Part shown: positions 1 through 8,747 of the stretch, one piece after another | How positions within the stretch are numbered: position 1 is the stretch's first letter | How the letters are laid out: each line of letters starts with the position of its first letter | From: Pseudomonas viridiflava | Lineage (GTDB): Bacteria > Pseudomonadota > Gammaproteobacteria > Pseudomonadales > Pseudomonadaceae | Direction: 5' to 3' | Assembly (NCBI RefSeq): GCF_003702045.1 | Contig: NZ_RBTP01000012.1 | Coordinates: 186,001-250,000 of the forward strand | Length of the DNA: 64,000 nt | Position numbers and translations under genes: made by a program | Notes under the pieces: model-generated | Seen by the model: only the letters and a program-made list of their open reading frames with translations | Told to the model about the DNA's origin: nothing | The model's database searches: none

Positions 1-3
1 CAC

Positions 4-510
4 ATGAAAGCAATAAATGAACGAAGCAAAAAGCTCACGCCAGATGCGCCACCCCCGCTGGACCGCATTGACCGCACCATTCTCAAGACGTTGCAGCGTG
101 ATGCGTCCATTTCCAACGTGGCGCTGGCGGAAAAAGTCAGGCTGAGCCCGCCGGCTTGCCTCAGGCGTGTGGAAAGACTCAAGGAAAGCGGCGTCATCAA
201 GGGCGTGGTGGCGCTGCTCAATGGCGAAATGCTGGACGCGGGGATGGTGGTGCTGATCGGCGTAGTGCTGGACCGCTCGACGCCGGACTCTTTTGCGCAG
301 TTCGAAGCTGCAGCGCAGAAAGTGTCCGGCTGTATGGAGTTTCATGTGGTCACAGGGGAGTTCGACTACTTCATGCTGCTGCGCACCAAAGACAGCCAGA
401 GCTTCAATCGTCTGCATGCCGAACAGTTGCTGTACTTGCCGGGCGTGCGGCAGATCCGTTCCTTCATGGGGTTGCGGCAGGTGCTGTCGACGACGCACAT
501 ACCGCTCTGA
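4..510 (+). CDS. Lrp/AsnC family transcriptional regulator
   Basis: A 168-residue protein of the feast/famine (Lrp/AsnC) family, close to the usual 150-165 residues. Residues about 20-80 form the winged helix-turn-helix (LDRIDRTILKTLQRDASIS, then LAEKVRLSPPACLRRVERL). The rest is the RAM/ACT-like ligand-binding domain, with the typical phrase VTGEFDYFMLLRTKD. Such proteins bind amino acids and control amino acid metabolism or export. It converges on a LysE-type exporter gene that ends 73 bp downstream, and Lrp proteins often control such exporters, but here the arrangement is convergent, so the target is an inference. The ATG lies four bases from the window edge, so the upstream region and any alternative start are not visible. 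Confidence 0.9.
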   Translation: MKAINERSKKLTPDAPPPLDRIDRTILKTLQRDASISNVALAEKVRLSPPACLRRVERLKESGVIKGVVALLNGEMLDAGMVVLIGVVLDRSTPDSFAQFEAAAQKVSGCMEFHVVTGEFDYFMLLRTKDSQSFNRLHAEQLLYLPGVRQIRSFMGLRQVLSTTHIPL

Positions 511-583
511 GCGTCCGAATGCCGACAGTTCGCGACAAATCAGGGACGTGTGCTGCTCGCTAGTGCCATCGGTGCCCAGCGTT

Positions 584-1234
584 TCAATGCGCGACGCCGG
601 GCTGCGGACTGACGAATTCCAGATAGCCGGACACCACCACATACAGCGTGAAGTAGGCGAAGATCAGGGCCGAGACGATGTAGGTCCATCTCAGCATCCG
701 CTCCCCCAGCAATTGCCCGCCATGATAGGCCAGACCGCACAGCACCAGCGTCCAGACCACCCCGGCGCTGAAAAAACCGGACAGGAACAGGATCGAGCTG
801 TCCATGTCGGCACCCTGTTTGGCGATGATCGCGCCCCCGACGGCGGCGAACCACAGGATCGCGCTGGGGGATGACATGGCCAGGACGATGCCCTTGGTGA
901 ACAGCGCACCGTTTGTTCGCCCCCATTGAGTATCCGACGTGCTAACGGCGGCCGTTGCCTGCAGGGCGCTGATCACCATCTTGACGCACAGGTAGGCCAG
1001 GACCGCAGAGCCGCCCAGCCACAGCACCCAGCGCACCACTTCGTACTGAAGCAACACCGCCATGCCCGCCAAAGCAAGAATCGCGTACACCATGTCACCG
1101 ATACAGGTCCCGAAGCCCAGCCATACGCCTTGCCTGAAACCGCGCTGCATCGACAGGGTGATCATCGCCATGTTGGCCAGACCGATTTCCAGGCACAGCG
1201 AAAGGCTCAGTAAAAATCCGTTGTAAAACTCCAC
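584..1234 (-). CDS. LysE/RhtB family amino acid exporter
   Basis: A 216-residue integral membrane protein with the usual LysE/RhtB length and profile of about six hydrophobic helices. The N-terminal phrase GLANMAMITLSMQRGFRQG followed by GFGTCIGDMVYAILALAG corresponds to the family pattern PGPN...G...G...GD. The usual PGP is replaced by GLA. Members export amino acids or derivatives such as homoserine, threonine or lysine through the inner membrane. Substrate cannot be read from the sequence. It converges with the Lrp-type regulator and is transcribed alone. Confidence 0.85.
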   Translation of the reverse strand: MEFYNGFLLSLSLCLEIGLANMAMITLSMQRGFRQGVWLGFGTCIGDMVYAILALAGMAVLLQYEVVRWVLWLGGSAVLAYLCVKMVISALQATAAVSTSDTQWGRTNGALFTKGIVLAMSSPSAILWFAAVGGAIIAKQGADMDSSILFLSGFFSAGVVWTLVLCGLAYHGGQLLGERMLRWTYIVSALIFAYFTLYVVVSGYLEFVSPQPGVAH

Positions 1235-1563
1235 TTACGCGTTCTCCAGCAAGGACTGTTCAGATAAGAAATATTTCGCACAGCGACAGTCCGAACACTT
1301 CATCCGTGTTTTTGACTAATAGGTGTATCAGGTTCGCAGGAAACGTTCGAAGGTTTCCAGATCCATCGTAAGGCTGCAATCAGAACACCCTGCGCGGGGG
1401 CACATATTGGAAATAATTGCGCTTAGGCACCAGACTGTTAGGCGCGCCACACAACCTTCGCGCTGAGTGCGGGTCAGAGTGGTGCGCTGTCCTGTTCCGG
1501 GCGCTGGCCTGTGATTCAATAAGCGCCGTTATTGGTTATCTACTTTGCTCAAGGACTTTGATT

Positions 1564-2472
1564 TTGGCTGCTGGAAGCTTGCTTACTCTACTGGACGATA
1601 TTGCGACCCTGCTCGACGACGTGGCGCTGGCCACCAAGAAGACCGCAGGTGTATTGGGCGACGATCTGGCGCTCAATGCGCAACAGGTCACCGGCGTGAC
1701 GGCCGACCGCGAACTGCCGGTGGTATGGGCCGTGGCCAAGGGCTCGCTGCTCAATAAGGCGATTCTGGTGCCGACTGCGCTGTTGATCAGCGCCTTCGCG
1801 CCTTGGGGCATCCTGCCGCTGTTGATGATTGGCGGTGCGTTTCTGTGCTTCGAAGGCTTCGAAAAAATCGCCCACAAGTGGCTGCACAAGGAAAGCGGCG
1901 ACGAGCACGAGCAGCGTAAACAGGCCACGAGCGATGCCTCGGTGGACATGGTGGCATTCGAGAAAGAGCGCATCAAAGGCGCGATTCGTACGGACTTCAT
2001 TCTTTCGGCGGAAATCATCGTGCTGGCGCTGGGCGTGGTTGCGACACGGCCGTTCATGGATCAGGTGGGCGTGCTGGTCATTGTAGCCGTGTTGATCACC
2101 GTCGGCGTGTACGGCCTGGTGGCCGGTATCGTGAAACTGGACGATCTGGGGCTGTACCTCAAAAAAAGCGCCAGTTCGTTCGCGCAAAACATCGGCGCAG
2201 GCCTGTTGTGGCTGGCGCCGGTGTTGATGAAACTGCTGTCGATTCTCGGCACGGCAGCCATGTTCATGGTCGGTGGCGGGATTCTGGTTCATGGCCTGCC
2301 ATTCGCCCATCACTGGGTCGAAGGCGTGACAGCGGGTGCTGCGGGTGCGGTAGGGGGGCTGTCGGTCATTATCCCGACGCTGATCGATGCTGTCGCAGGC
2401 GTCATCGCCGGTGCGCTGCTGGTGGTGATCGTCACCTTCGCGGGCAAGGCGTGGAAGGCTGCGCGGGCTTAG
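1564..2472 (+). CDS. yedI: DUF808 family inner-membrane protein (YedI-like)
   Basis: A predicted inner-membrane protein of 302 residues, unknown function, closely resembling Escherichia coli YedI. Visible family blocks are [83 protein letters not shown] and [13 protein letters not shown]. Several hydrophobic segments span residues about 55-80, 140-190 and 210-300. I place the start at the TTG at 1564 because the family begins there (MAAGSLLTL) and an AAGGA ribosome-binding site at 1551-1555 is correctly spaced. The open frame runs further upstream without family similarity. The segment [12 protein letters not shown] appears about four residues shorter than the corresponding stretch of YedI as I remember it. 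Confidence 0.88.
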   Translation: MAAGSLLTLLDDIATLLDDVALATKKTAGVLGDDLALNAQQVTGVTADRELPVVWAVAKGSLLNKAILVPTALLISAFAPWGILPLLMIGGAFLCFEGFEKIAHKWLHKESGDEHEQRKQATSDASVDMVAFEKERIKGAIRTDFILSAEIIVLALGVVATRPFMDQVGVLVIVAVLITVGVYGLVAGIVKLDDLGLYLKKSASSFAQNIGAGLLWLAPVLMKLLSILGTAAMFMVGGGILVHGLPFAHHWVEGVTAGAAGAVGGLSVIIPTLIDAVAGVIAGALLVVIVTFAGKAWKAARA

Positions 2473-2518
2473 TGCTGATCGGGCATGGAGTGCCAATGGG
2501 ACGCGCAGCGTTCTGCTT

Positions 2519-2593
2519 ATCCGCGAAAGCGGGTACATCCGACGAGGATGCTGCATCTGAAACACAGTATTCGCGGACACGTCCGCTCCCACG
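2519..2593. repeat. REP-type palindromic repeat pair (left half truncated)
   Basis: The right half is a complete REP core (2570-2593) reading TTCGCGGACACGTCCGCTCC plus CACG. The left half keeps only TCCGCGAAAGCGGGTACATC from 2519. The spacer CGACGAGGATGCTGCATC resembles the spacer of the copy at 33210-33301. It lies in the gap between the convergent DUF808 and porin genes. Confidence 0.8.
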
Positions 2594-2632
2594 TGTTGGC
2601 ATTTCATTAATCCGCGAGGATTTGTGGATAAC

Positions 2633-2720
2633 GATGAGCGCAGAGCGTAGGCACGATCGGTGTATTGATCGTTCCTATGCTCCGCCTGGGAATGTCGCTC
2701 AGGACGCTCCGCGTCCGGCG
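2633..2720. repeat. Dispersed repeat of a second family (GATCGTTCC / GGACGCTCCGCG type)
   Basis: An inverted repeat with arms GAGCGTAGGCACGATC (2645-2660) and GATCGTTCCTATGCTC (2667-2682), two mismatches, followed by a tail with TGGGAATG, CTCAGGACGCTCCGCGTCC. The tail recurs at 19089-19122 and 47745-47779. It lies just downstream of the stop of the minus-strand porin gene and could act as a transcript end structure. Confidence 0.65.
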
Positions 2721-2725
2721 TTTTA

Positions 2726-3511
2726 TCAGAAGAACACTTTCACCAGCAGGCTTGCGGTGTTCTGGTCGGTGTCGAATGAACCGCTGTCCTTGATGCCGTA
2801 TTTGTTGGTCCAGTAGTCATACTCGATACCCACATACAGCTGCCGCTCCGGGTAATTGAGCGCTTTGCCCAGGTCGTATTTGATCTGTGGGTTGAAGTGC
2901 AGGTTGGAGTGGTAAGTGCCGCGTGACGTCTCGTCGTTGTCCACCACCCAGTCCATGAAACCGTCGATCAGCACATCCGATTTGCCGACCGCAATGGTGT
3001 ACGACCAGACTGGCGTGATCTGCCAGACGCCGTCGCCCGGACGGTTGCCCTCAGTGTGACGCTGATAAAAGTTGAGCTGGAAGTAGTCGAAACCCGGAAT
3101 CTTCAGATCGAACGCAGGGCCGATCAGGTACGACTCGTTATCGCCTTCGCCGAACTCGTAAGTGGCGGCCAGCAACACGTCGGTAATCGGCCCGAACTCG
3201 AACTTCTGCCCGAATATCTTGCCCATCGACAAGCGCGGAGAGATTTCACCGTAGTAGGTGTTATCGCCCGCAGCCGCATCTTTTTTGCCGTTGTAAAAGA
3301 TCTTGTCGACGAATAAGAAGTTGTCGCCATACTTCCAGCTGTCCGCGTGCTCAAAGGTGAAGGTCTGCTGTATTTCCGGATTGACGGCAAAGTCTCTGCC
3401 ATTCAGATAGGTCAGGCTGTTGCTCTGCCACTGGAAAATATCCCCCGCCATAGCTGGCGTTGCCGCCAGCAGACTGCTGGCCAGTAACACGCTGGAAAGT
3501 GTGCGATTCAT
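2726..3511 (-). CDS. Tsx-like nucleoside-specific outer membrane channel
   Basis: A 261-residue outer membrane protein of the OmpK/Tsx nucleoside channel family. Residues 1-22 are a signal peptide ending in PAMA, and the mature protein starts GDIFQWQSNSLTYLNG, a typical Tsx-type beginning. Amphipathic beta strands with aromatic residues fill the rest, and the protein ends in FF (SLLVKVFF), the terminal phenylalanine needed for BAM assembly. Members form beta-barrels that let nucleosides cross the outer membrane. Its place at the end of the ureide gene block fits a role in bringing purine nucleosides into the periplasm. Transcription is separate from puuD, since a hairpin lies between them. 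Confidence 0.85.
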   Translation of the reverse strand: MNRTLSSVLLASSLLAATPAMAGDIFQWQSNSLTYLNGRDFAVNPEIQQTFTFEHADSWKYGDNFLFVDKIFYNGKKDAAAGDNTYYGEISPRLSMGKIFGQKFEFGPITDVLLAATYEFGEGDNESYLIGPAFDLKIPGFDYFQLNFYQRHTEGNRPGDGVWQITPVWSYTIAVGKSDVLIDGFMDWVVDNDETSRGTYHSNLHFNPQIKYDLGKALNYPERQLYVGIEYDYWTNKYGIKDSGSFDTDQNTASLLVKVFF

Positions 3512-3853
3512 TCGGTGTATCCCTTGAGTTAGAACATCATGGAGCAGACTGGCGCTCTGAATGGCACCTTGTCCGGGGGTAATAATTTGTCTGTCTGGTC
3601 AACTTCCACTAGTTAGCAAGAGCTGCGCCAACCATCGAGAAAAAGCCGACGTAACACCAAAACCGCCACATGGATGTCGGTTTCAGCTGTTTTTCGGAAT
3701 TCAGGACGCGTTAACGCACAGCCATTCAACGGGCTGCGCAGTTTGCGTTGATCAATGCGTGGGTGATCGGCACGTTCTGAAGCGGCGGCGGAGGATACTG
3801 GCTCGCGCTGTCTGGCTCAAGTGCTCCAGCGCAGGGCGGCCGGGGCGAAAACG
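3512..3853. other. Intergenic region upstream of the porin gene
   Basis: No credible gene. It should hold the promoter of the minus-strand porin gene. There is a modest AT-rich part near 3590-3660, but I could not assign -35 and -10 boxes or an operator with confidence. Confidence 0.4.
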
Positions 3854-3880
3854 GGGCGGCGTTCAGGTTGATCGCCGCCC
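3854..3880 (-). terminator. Probable intrinsic terminator after puuD
   Basis: Perfect 8-bp arms GGGCGGCG (3854-3861) and CGCCGCCC (3873-3880) with an 11-base loop, 7 bases beyond the puuD stop. On the minus strand the stem is followed by CGTTTTCG, so the U-tract is short and termination may be partial. Confidence 0.55.
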
Positions 3881-3887
3881 GATTGAA

Positions 3888-5171
3888 TCAGTCCAGTTTC
3901 GCGCCTTGGTCGATCCAGGCCCCGACCAGTTCGCGCTCCTGCGGCGTCATCTGGGTGATGTTGCCCAGTGGCATGATCGGCGAGGTGACAGCTTGAGCCT
4001 TTATCCGCTGAGCCTGCTGCTGCATCTGTTGAGGCGTGTCGAACATTACCCCGGCAGGCGCAACGCTGAACAACTGGCTGGTAGGGCTGGCTGAATGGCA
4101 AACGGTACAGCGTTGATGGATCACGTCATTCACTTTGTTGAAGTCGGCACCGGCTACCTTGGGCGGCTCTGGCTGAGCGGGCGCTGCGACCGGCTCAGGC
4201 GGCTTTTCATCGGCACGATGCCCACCCACGGCCGTGCCGGGCAACGGTTGATAGACGATCTTTGTTGCCTGCGGCGGTTGCGCGGGGCCGGTGACGTAGG
4301 CCAGGCACAGCATGCCCAATGCCGCCACCGGCAGTGTCCAGGCAAAGCGATGGCTGTCATGCCGGGTATTGAAGTAATGGCGCACCAACACCGCCAGCAG
4401 CGCGATGCCCGCCAGGATCAGCCAGTTATATTCGCTGCCATAGGTGCTCGGGAAGTGGTTGCTGATCATGATGAACAGCACCGGCAGGGTGAAATAGTTG
4501 TTGTGCCGCGAACGCAGTAGACCCTTGGCCGGCAGGCTCGGGTCCGGCGTGCGGTTTTCGGCAATGGCGGCGACCAGTGCGCGCTGCGCTGGCATGATGA
4601 TGCGGAACACGTTGCCGACCATGATGGTGCCCATGATCGCCCCGACATGCAGGTATGCCCCGCGTCCGCTGAACACCTTGCTGAACCCGTAGGCTGCCGC
4701 GACCAGCAGAACGAACAGGATCAGGCCCAGCAGAGCAGGGCGCTTGCCCAGCGCCGAGTCGCACAGAAAGCTGTAGATGAACCAGCCGACGAACAGCGAA
4801 CCCAGTCCGATGTGCACACCTTCCGCGCCCGACAGGCTGCTGCCCGGTGCCAGCAGGTACAACGTCGGGTTGGCATAAAACACCACGCACAATAGGGCCA
4901 CGCCCGACAGCCAGGTCGAGTAGGCTTCCCATTTGAACCAATGCAGGTTCTCCGGCATGGTCGGCGGGGCGAGTTTGTATTTTTCCAGGTGATAAATGCC
5001 ACCACCGTGGATCGCCCAAAGATCGCCTGAAAGTCCGTCACGCGGGTTTTTGCGGTTGAGGTTGTTTTCCAGCCAGACGAAGTAGAACGATGCGCCGATC
5101 CAGGCAACGCCCACAATCATGTGAATCCAGCGTATGCCCAGATTCAGCCATTCCATCAGATGTGCAGCCAC
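3888..5171 (-). CDS. puuD: Urate hydroxylase PuuD (membrane-bound, cytochrome c-fused)
   Basis: A 427-residue enzyme that oxidises urate to 5-hydroxyisourate at the inner membrane. The N-terminal part (about residues 1-300) has roughly eight hydrophobic helices and the family start LGIRWIHMIVGVAWIGASFYF. The C-terminal part is a cytochrome c domain with the haem-binding motif CTVCH at residues 355-359 and a likely axial Met in SPIMPLGN. Electrons probably go to the respiratory chain rather than to oxygen as in soluble uricase. allA ends 28 bp upstream on the same strand, so it is the last gene of the ureide operon. The start MAAHLMEWLNLG fits known PuuD proteins. Confidence 0.95.
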   Translation of the reverse strand: MAAHLMEWLNLGIRWIHMIVGVAWIGASFYFVWLENNLNRKNPRDGLSGDLWAIHGGGIYHLEKYKLAPPTMPENLHWFKWEAYSTWLSGVALLCVVFYANPTLYLLAPGSSLSGAEGVHIGLGSLFVGWFIYSFLCDSALGKRPALLGLILFVLLVAAAYGFSKVFSGRGAYLHVGAIMGTIMVGNVFRIIMPAQRALVAAIAENRTPDPSLPAKGLLRSRHNNYFTLPVLFIMISNHFPSTYGSEYNWLILAGIALLAVLVRHYFNTRHDSHRFAWTLPVAALGMLCLAYVTGPAQPPQATKIVYQPLPGTAVGGHRADEKPPEPVAAPAQPEPPKVAGADFNKVNDVIHQRCTVCHSASPTSQLFSVAPAGVMFDTPQQMQQQAQRIKAQAVTSPIMPLGNITQMTPQERELVGAWIDQGAKLD

Positions 5172-5199
5172 GGTGCTTACCTAAATACCTGTCACCACT

Positions 5200-5724
5200 T
5201 CACGGGTGCTCAGGCCCTTCCTGGGTGTCGGGATCGAGCACCATCAACTGATGCTCTGCAAAGTAATGCTCATCGCAGTTATTGCCGGTTCCACTGCGAT
5301 CAACCACCAGGAAATCATCCCGCTTTTCGATCGTCAGCACCGGATGGTGCCAGACGCCGCGATGGTAATTGATACCCTGCCTGCCGTTGGACACGAAGGC
5401 ACGGGTCAGCCCTGAATCAGGTGCATCGCCAACTGGCGCGACCACGATCAGAAAAGGATTGCCGAGCAGCGGTATGAACGCCTGACTGCCCTGCGGATGA
5501 CGCTCCAGCATGGTGATGGTCAACGGCATCGGCAGCGCCTCGGCGCGGAAGATGCTGATGATCGCCTTGTCGTCCGGCTGTGCGGTTTGCACCTCGGCCA
5601 GACGATGAAAGCGCATGGTCGAACCGTTATTGATCATGAAATGATCGCTGCCATCGGTTTCAATCACATCGCCGAACGGCGCAAAGGCTTGCTTGGTCAA
5701 CGGCTCGATTATCAGTTTGCGCAT
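5200..5724 (-). CDS. allA: Ureidoglycolate lyase
   Basis: A 174-residue protein of the AllA family (usual length 160-170) that splits ureidoglycolate into glyoxylate and urea, the last step of the ureide pathway. Family phrases are PLTKQAFAPFGDVIET near the N-terminus, then FRAEALPMPLTITMLERHPQGSQAF, and the cupin core NYHRGVWHHPVLTI with its conserved histidines. The open frame extends upstream, but the extension runs into a REP repeat, so the ATG at 5724 (MRKLIIEP) is the real start. It sits 28 bp before puuD and behind alc, with the REP repeat in the alc-allA gap. Confidence 0.93.
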   Translation of the reverse strand: MRKLIIEPLTKQAFAPFGDVIETDGSDHFMINNGSTMRFHRLAEVQTAQPDDKAIISIFRAEALPMPLTITMLERHPQGSQAFIPLLGNPFLIVVAPVGDAPDSGLTRAFVSNGRQGINYHRGVWHHPVLTIEKRDDFLVVDRSGTGNNCDEHYFAEHQLMVLDPDTQEGPEHP

Positions 5725-5777
5725 GCGGGTTCTTCTGTTTTCAGGATGATCATCGTCCCAGTACAAACACGGATTCG

Positions 5778-5865
5778 GTGGGAGCGAGCTTGCTCGCGAA
5801 GAGGCCAATGCTCCCGGTCATTGCGATGCGTGAAACACAGCCTTCGCGAGCAAGCTCTCTCTCAC
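5778..5865. repeat. REP-type repeat pair (GAGCGAGCTTGCTCGCGAAG variant)
   Basis: Inverted arms starting GTGGGAGCGAGCTTGCTCGC at 5778 and ending in CTTCGCGAGCAAGCTCTCTC plus TCAC at 5865. It lies between alc and allA inside the operon, where such structures can stabilise upstream mRNA or weaken downstream expression. The same variant is at 35574-35663 and differs from the GGACTTGTCC type found elsewhere in the window. Confidence 0.82.
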
Positions 5866-5887
5866 GGATGTACGTGTCTGCCCAAGC

Positions 5888-6883
5888 CTATCGCGACACC
5901 TTGCCCAACACCCGCAACCGGCTCACGCCACCATCCGGGAACACGTTCAGGCGGATATGGGTGATAGGGCCGATGGCGTTGATCTGCTCGGCGAATTCGT
6001 GCTCGGCGTGCATGGTCAGTTTCTGGCTGGGCAGCAGTTCGCGCCAGAACAGGCTCTGGGTTTCGATCTGGCTGTCGGTGCCACCTTTGACGAACGCGCC
6101 CTGGATCGAGCAGCTGTCCGGGTAGTTGCCCTTGAAGTGCAGGGTGTCGACGATGACCTTCTCGACTTCTCCCGGATGCCCCAGCGCAACGATGACCCAG
6201 TCGTTGCCGGGCGTACGGCGGCGGGCGGTTTCCCAGCCGTCGCCCATGTTGACGCCACGGCCCGGATTGAGAATGTTGCTCATGCTGCCGTAGTGCTCAT
6301 CCGAGCAGGCAATCGAACGACCGCCATTGAGCGCGGCCACCAGATCGATCTGCTCGCCGTCACCGACCGTGGTCCAGTCTCGATGCGGCACACCATGCAC
6401 GCGCAGGCGGGCCACACCGCCGTCCGGGTAGATGTTGAAGCGCAAATGGCTGAACGGCTGCTCGTGGCTGATTTCGTGATAGTGATGGCTGTTGCCTTTC
6501 AGCTCCACTGAAGGCAGCACTTCGGTCCATGCGGTGTTTTCGTCAGGTTCGCCCGAGGCCAGAAAGCAGGCCTCCAGCGAGGCGGACGGCGGGAAGTTGC
6601 CCGTGAAAAAAGAGGTGTCGATGTCCACGCCCTTGATGGTGCCCGCCACGCCCAGGCGGATCACTGCGCTGTCGTAACCTTCGAAGCGTTTGCGACGCGA
6701 CTCCCAGCCGTCCATCCACTTGCCGTTGTCATCGAACACGCCTTCCTTCCAGACCGCAGGCGTCGGCTGGAACAGGCGGTTGGCATCGGCAAACCAGTCG
6801 TCGGTCACAGACAAAACCTTCGTGCCCAGACGCGCATCAGCCAGGTTCACGAACTTCTCGAACGGTGCGGCGTAAACTTTCAT
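5888..6883 (-). CDS. alc: Allantoicase
   Basis: A 331-residue allantoicase that hydrolyses allantoate to ureidoglycolate and urea. It shows the family's duplicated beta-sandwich: two copies of the same layout, each with a GWE phrase ([14 protein letters not shown] near residue 55 and [18 protein letters not shown] near 215) and an [19 protein letters not shown] ending (residues about 165 and 320). I start at the ATG at 6883 ([16 protein letters not shown]), which matches the family, instead of the longer arginine-rich upstream extension, which overlaps uraD out of frame. It lies 16 bp after uraD in the minus-strand operon. Confidence 0.95.
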   Translation of the reverse strand: MKVYAAPFEKFVNLADARLGTKVLSVTDDWFADANRLFQPTPAVWKEGVFDDNGKWMDGWESRRKRFEGYDSAVIRLGVAGTIKGVDIDTSFFTGNFPPSASLEACFLASGEPDENTAWTEVLPSVELKGNSHHYHEISHEQPFSHLRFNIYPDGGVARLRVHGVPHRDWTTVGDGEQIDLVAALNGGRSIACSDEHYGSMSNILNPGRGVNMGDGWETARRRTPGNDWVIVALGHPGEVEKVIVDTLHFKGNYPDSCSIQGAFVKGGTDSQIETQSLFWRELLPSQKLTMHAEHEFAEQINAIGPITHIRLNVFPDGGVSRLRVLGKVSR

Positions 6884-6899
6884 GTTTCTTGTCTGCCTT

Positions 6900-7439
6900 C
6901 TAAACGTTGGATGAGCGCGGCGCTTCAAGCGCCTGCAAACGGAACAGCGCGATTTTGTTGATCTCGGCCAGGGCGCAAGCGAACTCGGCCTGCGGCGAGT
7001 GATGGAGGCGTTGTTCGAACGCCGCCAGTATCTTGTGCCTGTCGCTGCCCTTGACCGCCATGATGAACGGAAAGCCGAAGCGGGCCTTGTAAGCCTCATT
7101 CAACTCGGTGAAGCGCTGGAACTCTTCAGGTGTGCAGAGGTGGATGCCTGCGCCTGCCTGTTCATGGCTGCTGGCCTGGGTCAACTCGCCCTTAACTGCG
7201 GCCTTGCCAGCCAGGTCCGGGTGCGCATTGATCAGTGCCAGTTGTTGCGTTTGCGTGGCGCCAAGCAGGATATCGCTCATGCGCGCATGCAGGGTTTCGA
7301 TGTGGTCCAGCACGTCTGGCGTCCCGAGATCGTAGGCGTGTTGCGCAACCCAGGGAGAGTGTTCGTAGATGTCGGCGAAGGTCGCGATGAACGCGTCGCG
7401 GCTTAGTGAAGAAGGCTTCAGGCCGGCAAAGACGGTCAT
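6900..7439 (-). CDS. uraD: OHCU decarboxylase
   Basis: A 179-residue 2-oxo-4-hydroxy-4-carboxy-5-ureidoimidazoline decarboxylase, forming S-allantoin after UraH. Family signatures are the catalytic histidine region in [20 protein letters not shown] and the phrase [21 protein letters not shown] (here [20 protein letters not shown]). The chosen ATG at 7439 ([13 protein letters not shown]) overlaps the puuE stop codon as ATGA, indicating translational coupling. The upstream extension of the frame lies within puuE and has no family similarity. Confidence 0.94.
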   Translation of the reverse strand: MTVFAGLKPSSLSRDAFIATFADIYEHSPWVAQHAYDLGTPDVLDHIETLHARMSDILLGATQTQQLALINAHPDLAGKAAVKGELTQASSHEQAGAGIHLCTPEEFQRFTELNEAYKARFGFPFIMAVKGSDRHKILAAFEQRLHHSPQAEFACALAEINKIALFRLQALEAPRSSNV

Positions 7440-8362
7440 TGTGCAACCTCGGTGAAGGGGTGTTCGGCGTGCCAGTGACGCGCGATGTCGATACGCCGTG
7501 CACACCACACCCGCTCATGGCCTTTGACGTATTCGATGAACCGCTTGAGCGCTGCGAGCCGGGCAGGGCGCCCGATCAGACGGCAGTGCAAGCCTATCGA
7601 AAGCATTTTCGGGGCCTCTTCGCCCTCGGCGTACAGCACGTCGAACGCATCCTTGAGGTACTGGAAGAACTGCTCGCCGTTGTTGAAGCCCTGCACTTGA
7701 GTGAAGCGCATGTCGTTGGTGTCCAGCGTGTACGGAATCACCAGATGCGGCTTGCCAGTGGGGTTGTTCGGTTCCCAGTAGGGCAGGTCGTCATCGTAGG
7801 TGTCGCAGTCATAAAGAAAGCCGCCTTCTTCCATCACCAGCCGACGGGTGTTGGGGCCGGTGCGGCCGGTGTACCAGCCCAGCGGACGTTCGCCGGTGAT
7901 ATCGGTGAGGATGCGAATAGCCTGGCGCATGTGTTCGCGCTCCAGGGCTTCGTCCATATTCTGGTAGTCGATCCAGCGATAGCCGTGGCTGCAGATTTCA
8001 TGACCGTCGGCGACCATCGCGCGAATCACGTCAGGATGACGTTGCGCAGCCATCGCCACGGCGAAGATCGTCAGGGGAAGATCGAACTGTTTGAACAGCT
8101 TGAGAATGCGCCACACACCGGCGCGGCTGCCGTATTCGTAGAGCGATTCCATGCTCATGTTGCGCTGGCCCTGCAGCGGTTGCGCAGCGACCATTTCGGA
8201 CAGAAACGCTTCGGACTCTTTGTCGCCATGCAGGATATTGCGCTCGCCGCCTTCCTCGTAGTTCAGCACGAAGGACAGCGCAATCCGTGCATTGCCCGGC
8301 CAGTGAGGGTGAGGCGGGTTGTTACCGTATCCGATCAGATCGCGTGGGTATTCGGCGCTCAC
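7436..8362 (-). CDS. puuE: Allantoinase PuuE (polysaccharide-deacetylase fold)
   Basis: A 308-residue allantoinase of the metal-independent PuuE type, which converts allantoin to allantoate. Its start PRDLIGYGNNPPHPHWPG and the phrases VLNYEEGGERNILHGD and SHGYRWIDYQNMDEA mark the PuuE branch of the polysaccharide deacetylase (NodB-like) fold, unlike the amidohydrolase AllB. First gene of the minus-strand ureide operon (puuE-uraD-alc-allA-puuD). The 385-bp gap upstream holds a TTGTATACAA palindrome at 8430, 68 bp from the start codon, and is shared with uraH on the other strand. Confidence 0.95.
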   Translation of the reverse strand: MSAEYPRDLIGYGNNPPHPHWPGNARIALSFVLNYEEGGERNILHGDKESEAFLSEMVAAQPLQGQRNMSMESLYEYGSRAGVWRILKLFKQFDLPLTIFAVAMAAQRHPDVIRAMVADGHEICSHGYRWIDYQNMDEALEREHMRQAIRILTDITGERPLGWYTGRTGPNTRRLVMEEGGFLYDCDTYDDDLPYWEPNNPTGKPHLVIPYTLDTNDMRFTQVQGFNNGEQFFQYLKDAFDVLYAEGEEAPKMLSIGLHCRLIGRPARLAALKRFIEYVKGHERVWCARRIDIARHWHAEHPFTEVAQ

Positions 8363-8428
8363 TGCAGGCTTCCTTATGGGCGTGAAATCAGGTTCGGTGC
8401 GCAGGCTGAACGGCCCCGCAGCGCAAGG

Positions 8429-8440
8429 ATTGTATACAAT
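8429..8440. promoter_or_regulatory. Palindromic operator candidate for the ureide GntR regulator
   Basis: ATTGTATACAAT is a perfect 12-bp palindrome 67-78 bp upstream of puuE. It fits the FadR-subfamily operator pattern TNGT...ACNA. A copy matching 8 of 10 core positions lies just before the GntR gene (9210-9219). Binding by that regulator is inferred from the shared site and the context. Confidence 0.6.
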
Positions 8441-8532
8441 TTATTTTTGAAATTGTAACCTCGCATGCTGTCCGCCTTGGCGATATACAGCGTGCGAAGC
8501 CTCCGCATTCTTTGCACAAGCAAGAAACCTGC

Positions 8533-8544
8533 CTGACCGGTCAG
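8533..8544. promoter_or_regulatory. Second palindrome in the puuE-uraH gap
   Basis: CTGACCGGTCAG, a perfect 12-bp palindrome, sits between the puuE promoter side and the distant uraH start. Such sites are typical for dimeric regulators, but no cognate regulator can be named. Confidence 0.35.
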
Positions 8545-8747
8545 CTTAATATGAAAAACCTGATTGATTTCCTTCGCTTCACTGTTTCTCGCCTTGGCCC
8601 GGCCAAATCAGCGCATTCAGCCCCAGCCGTTTTCAAGCCGAGCATGTACAGGTTTTTTGAAAGGTGTCTTAATCGCTGACAGCAGCCTCATGACGGGCAC
8701 CCCTTTGGTGCAGTTTCGTCGCAACCATCACGGCAAGGAGCAGTGCC

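Noticed and set aside
1328..1519. Minus-strand frame with a short cysteine-rich stretch (CPRAGCSDC) upstream of the DUF808 gene
   Set aside because: No ribosome-binding site before the internal ATG, no recognised family, and the N-terminal half looks like chance frame in GC-rich DNA.
7406..8458. A 350-codon plus-strand frame opposite puuE
   Set aside because: Antisense of a clear PuuE gene. It also runs across the puuE promoter and operator region.
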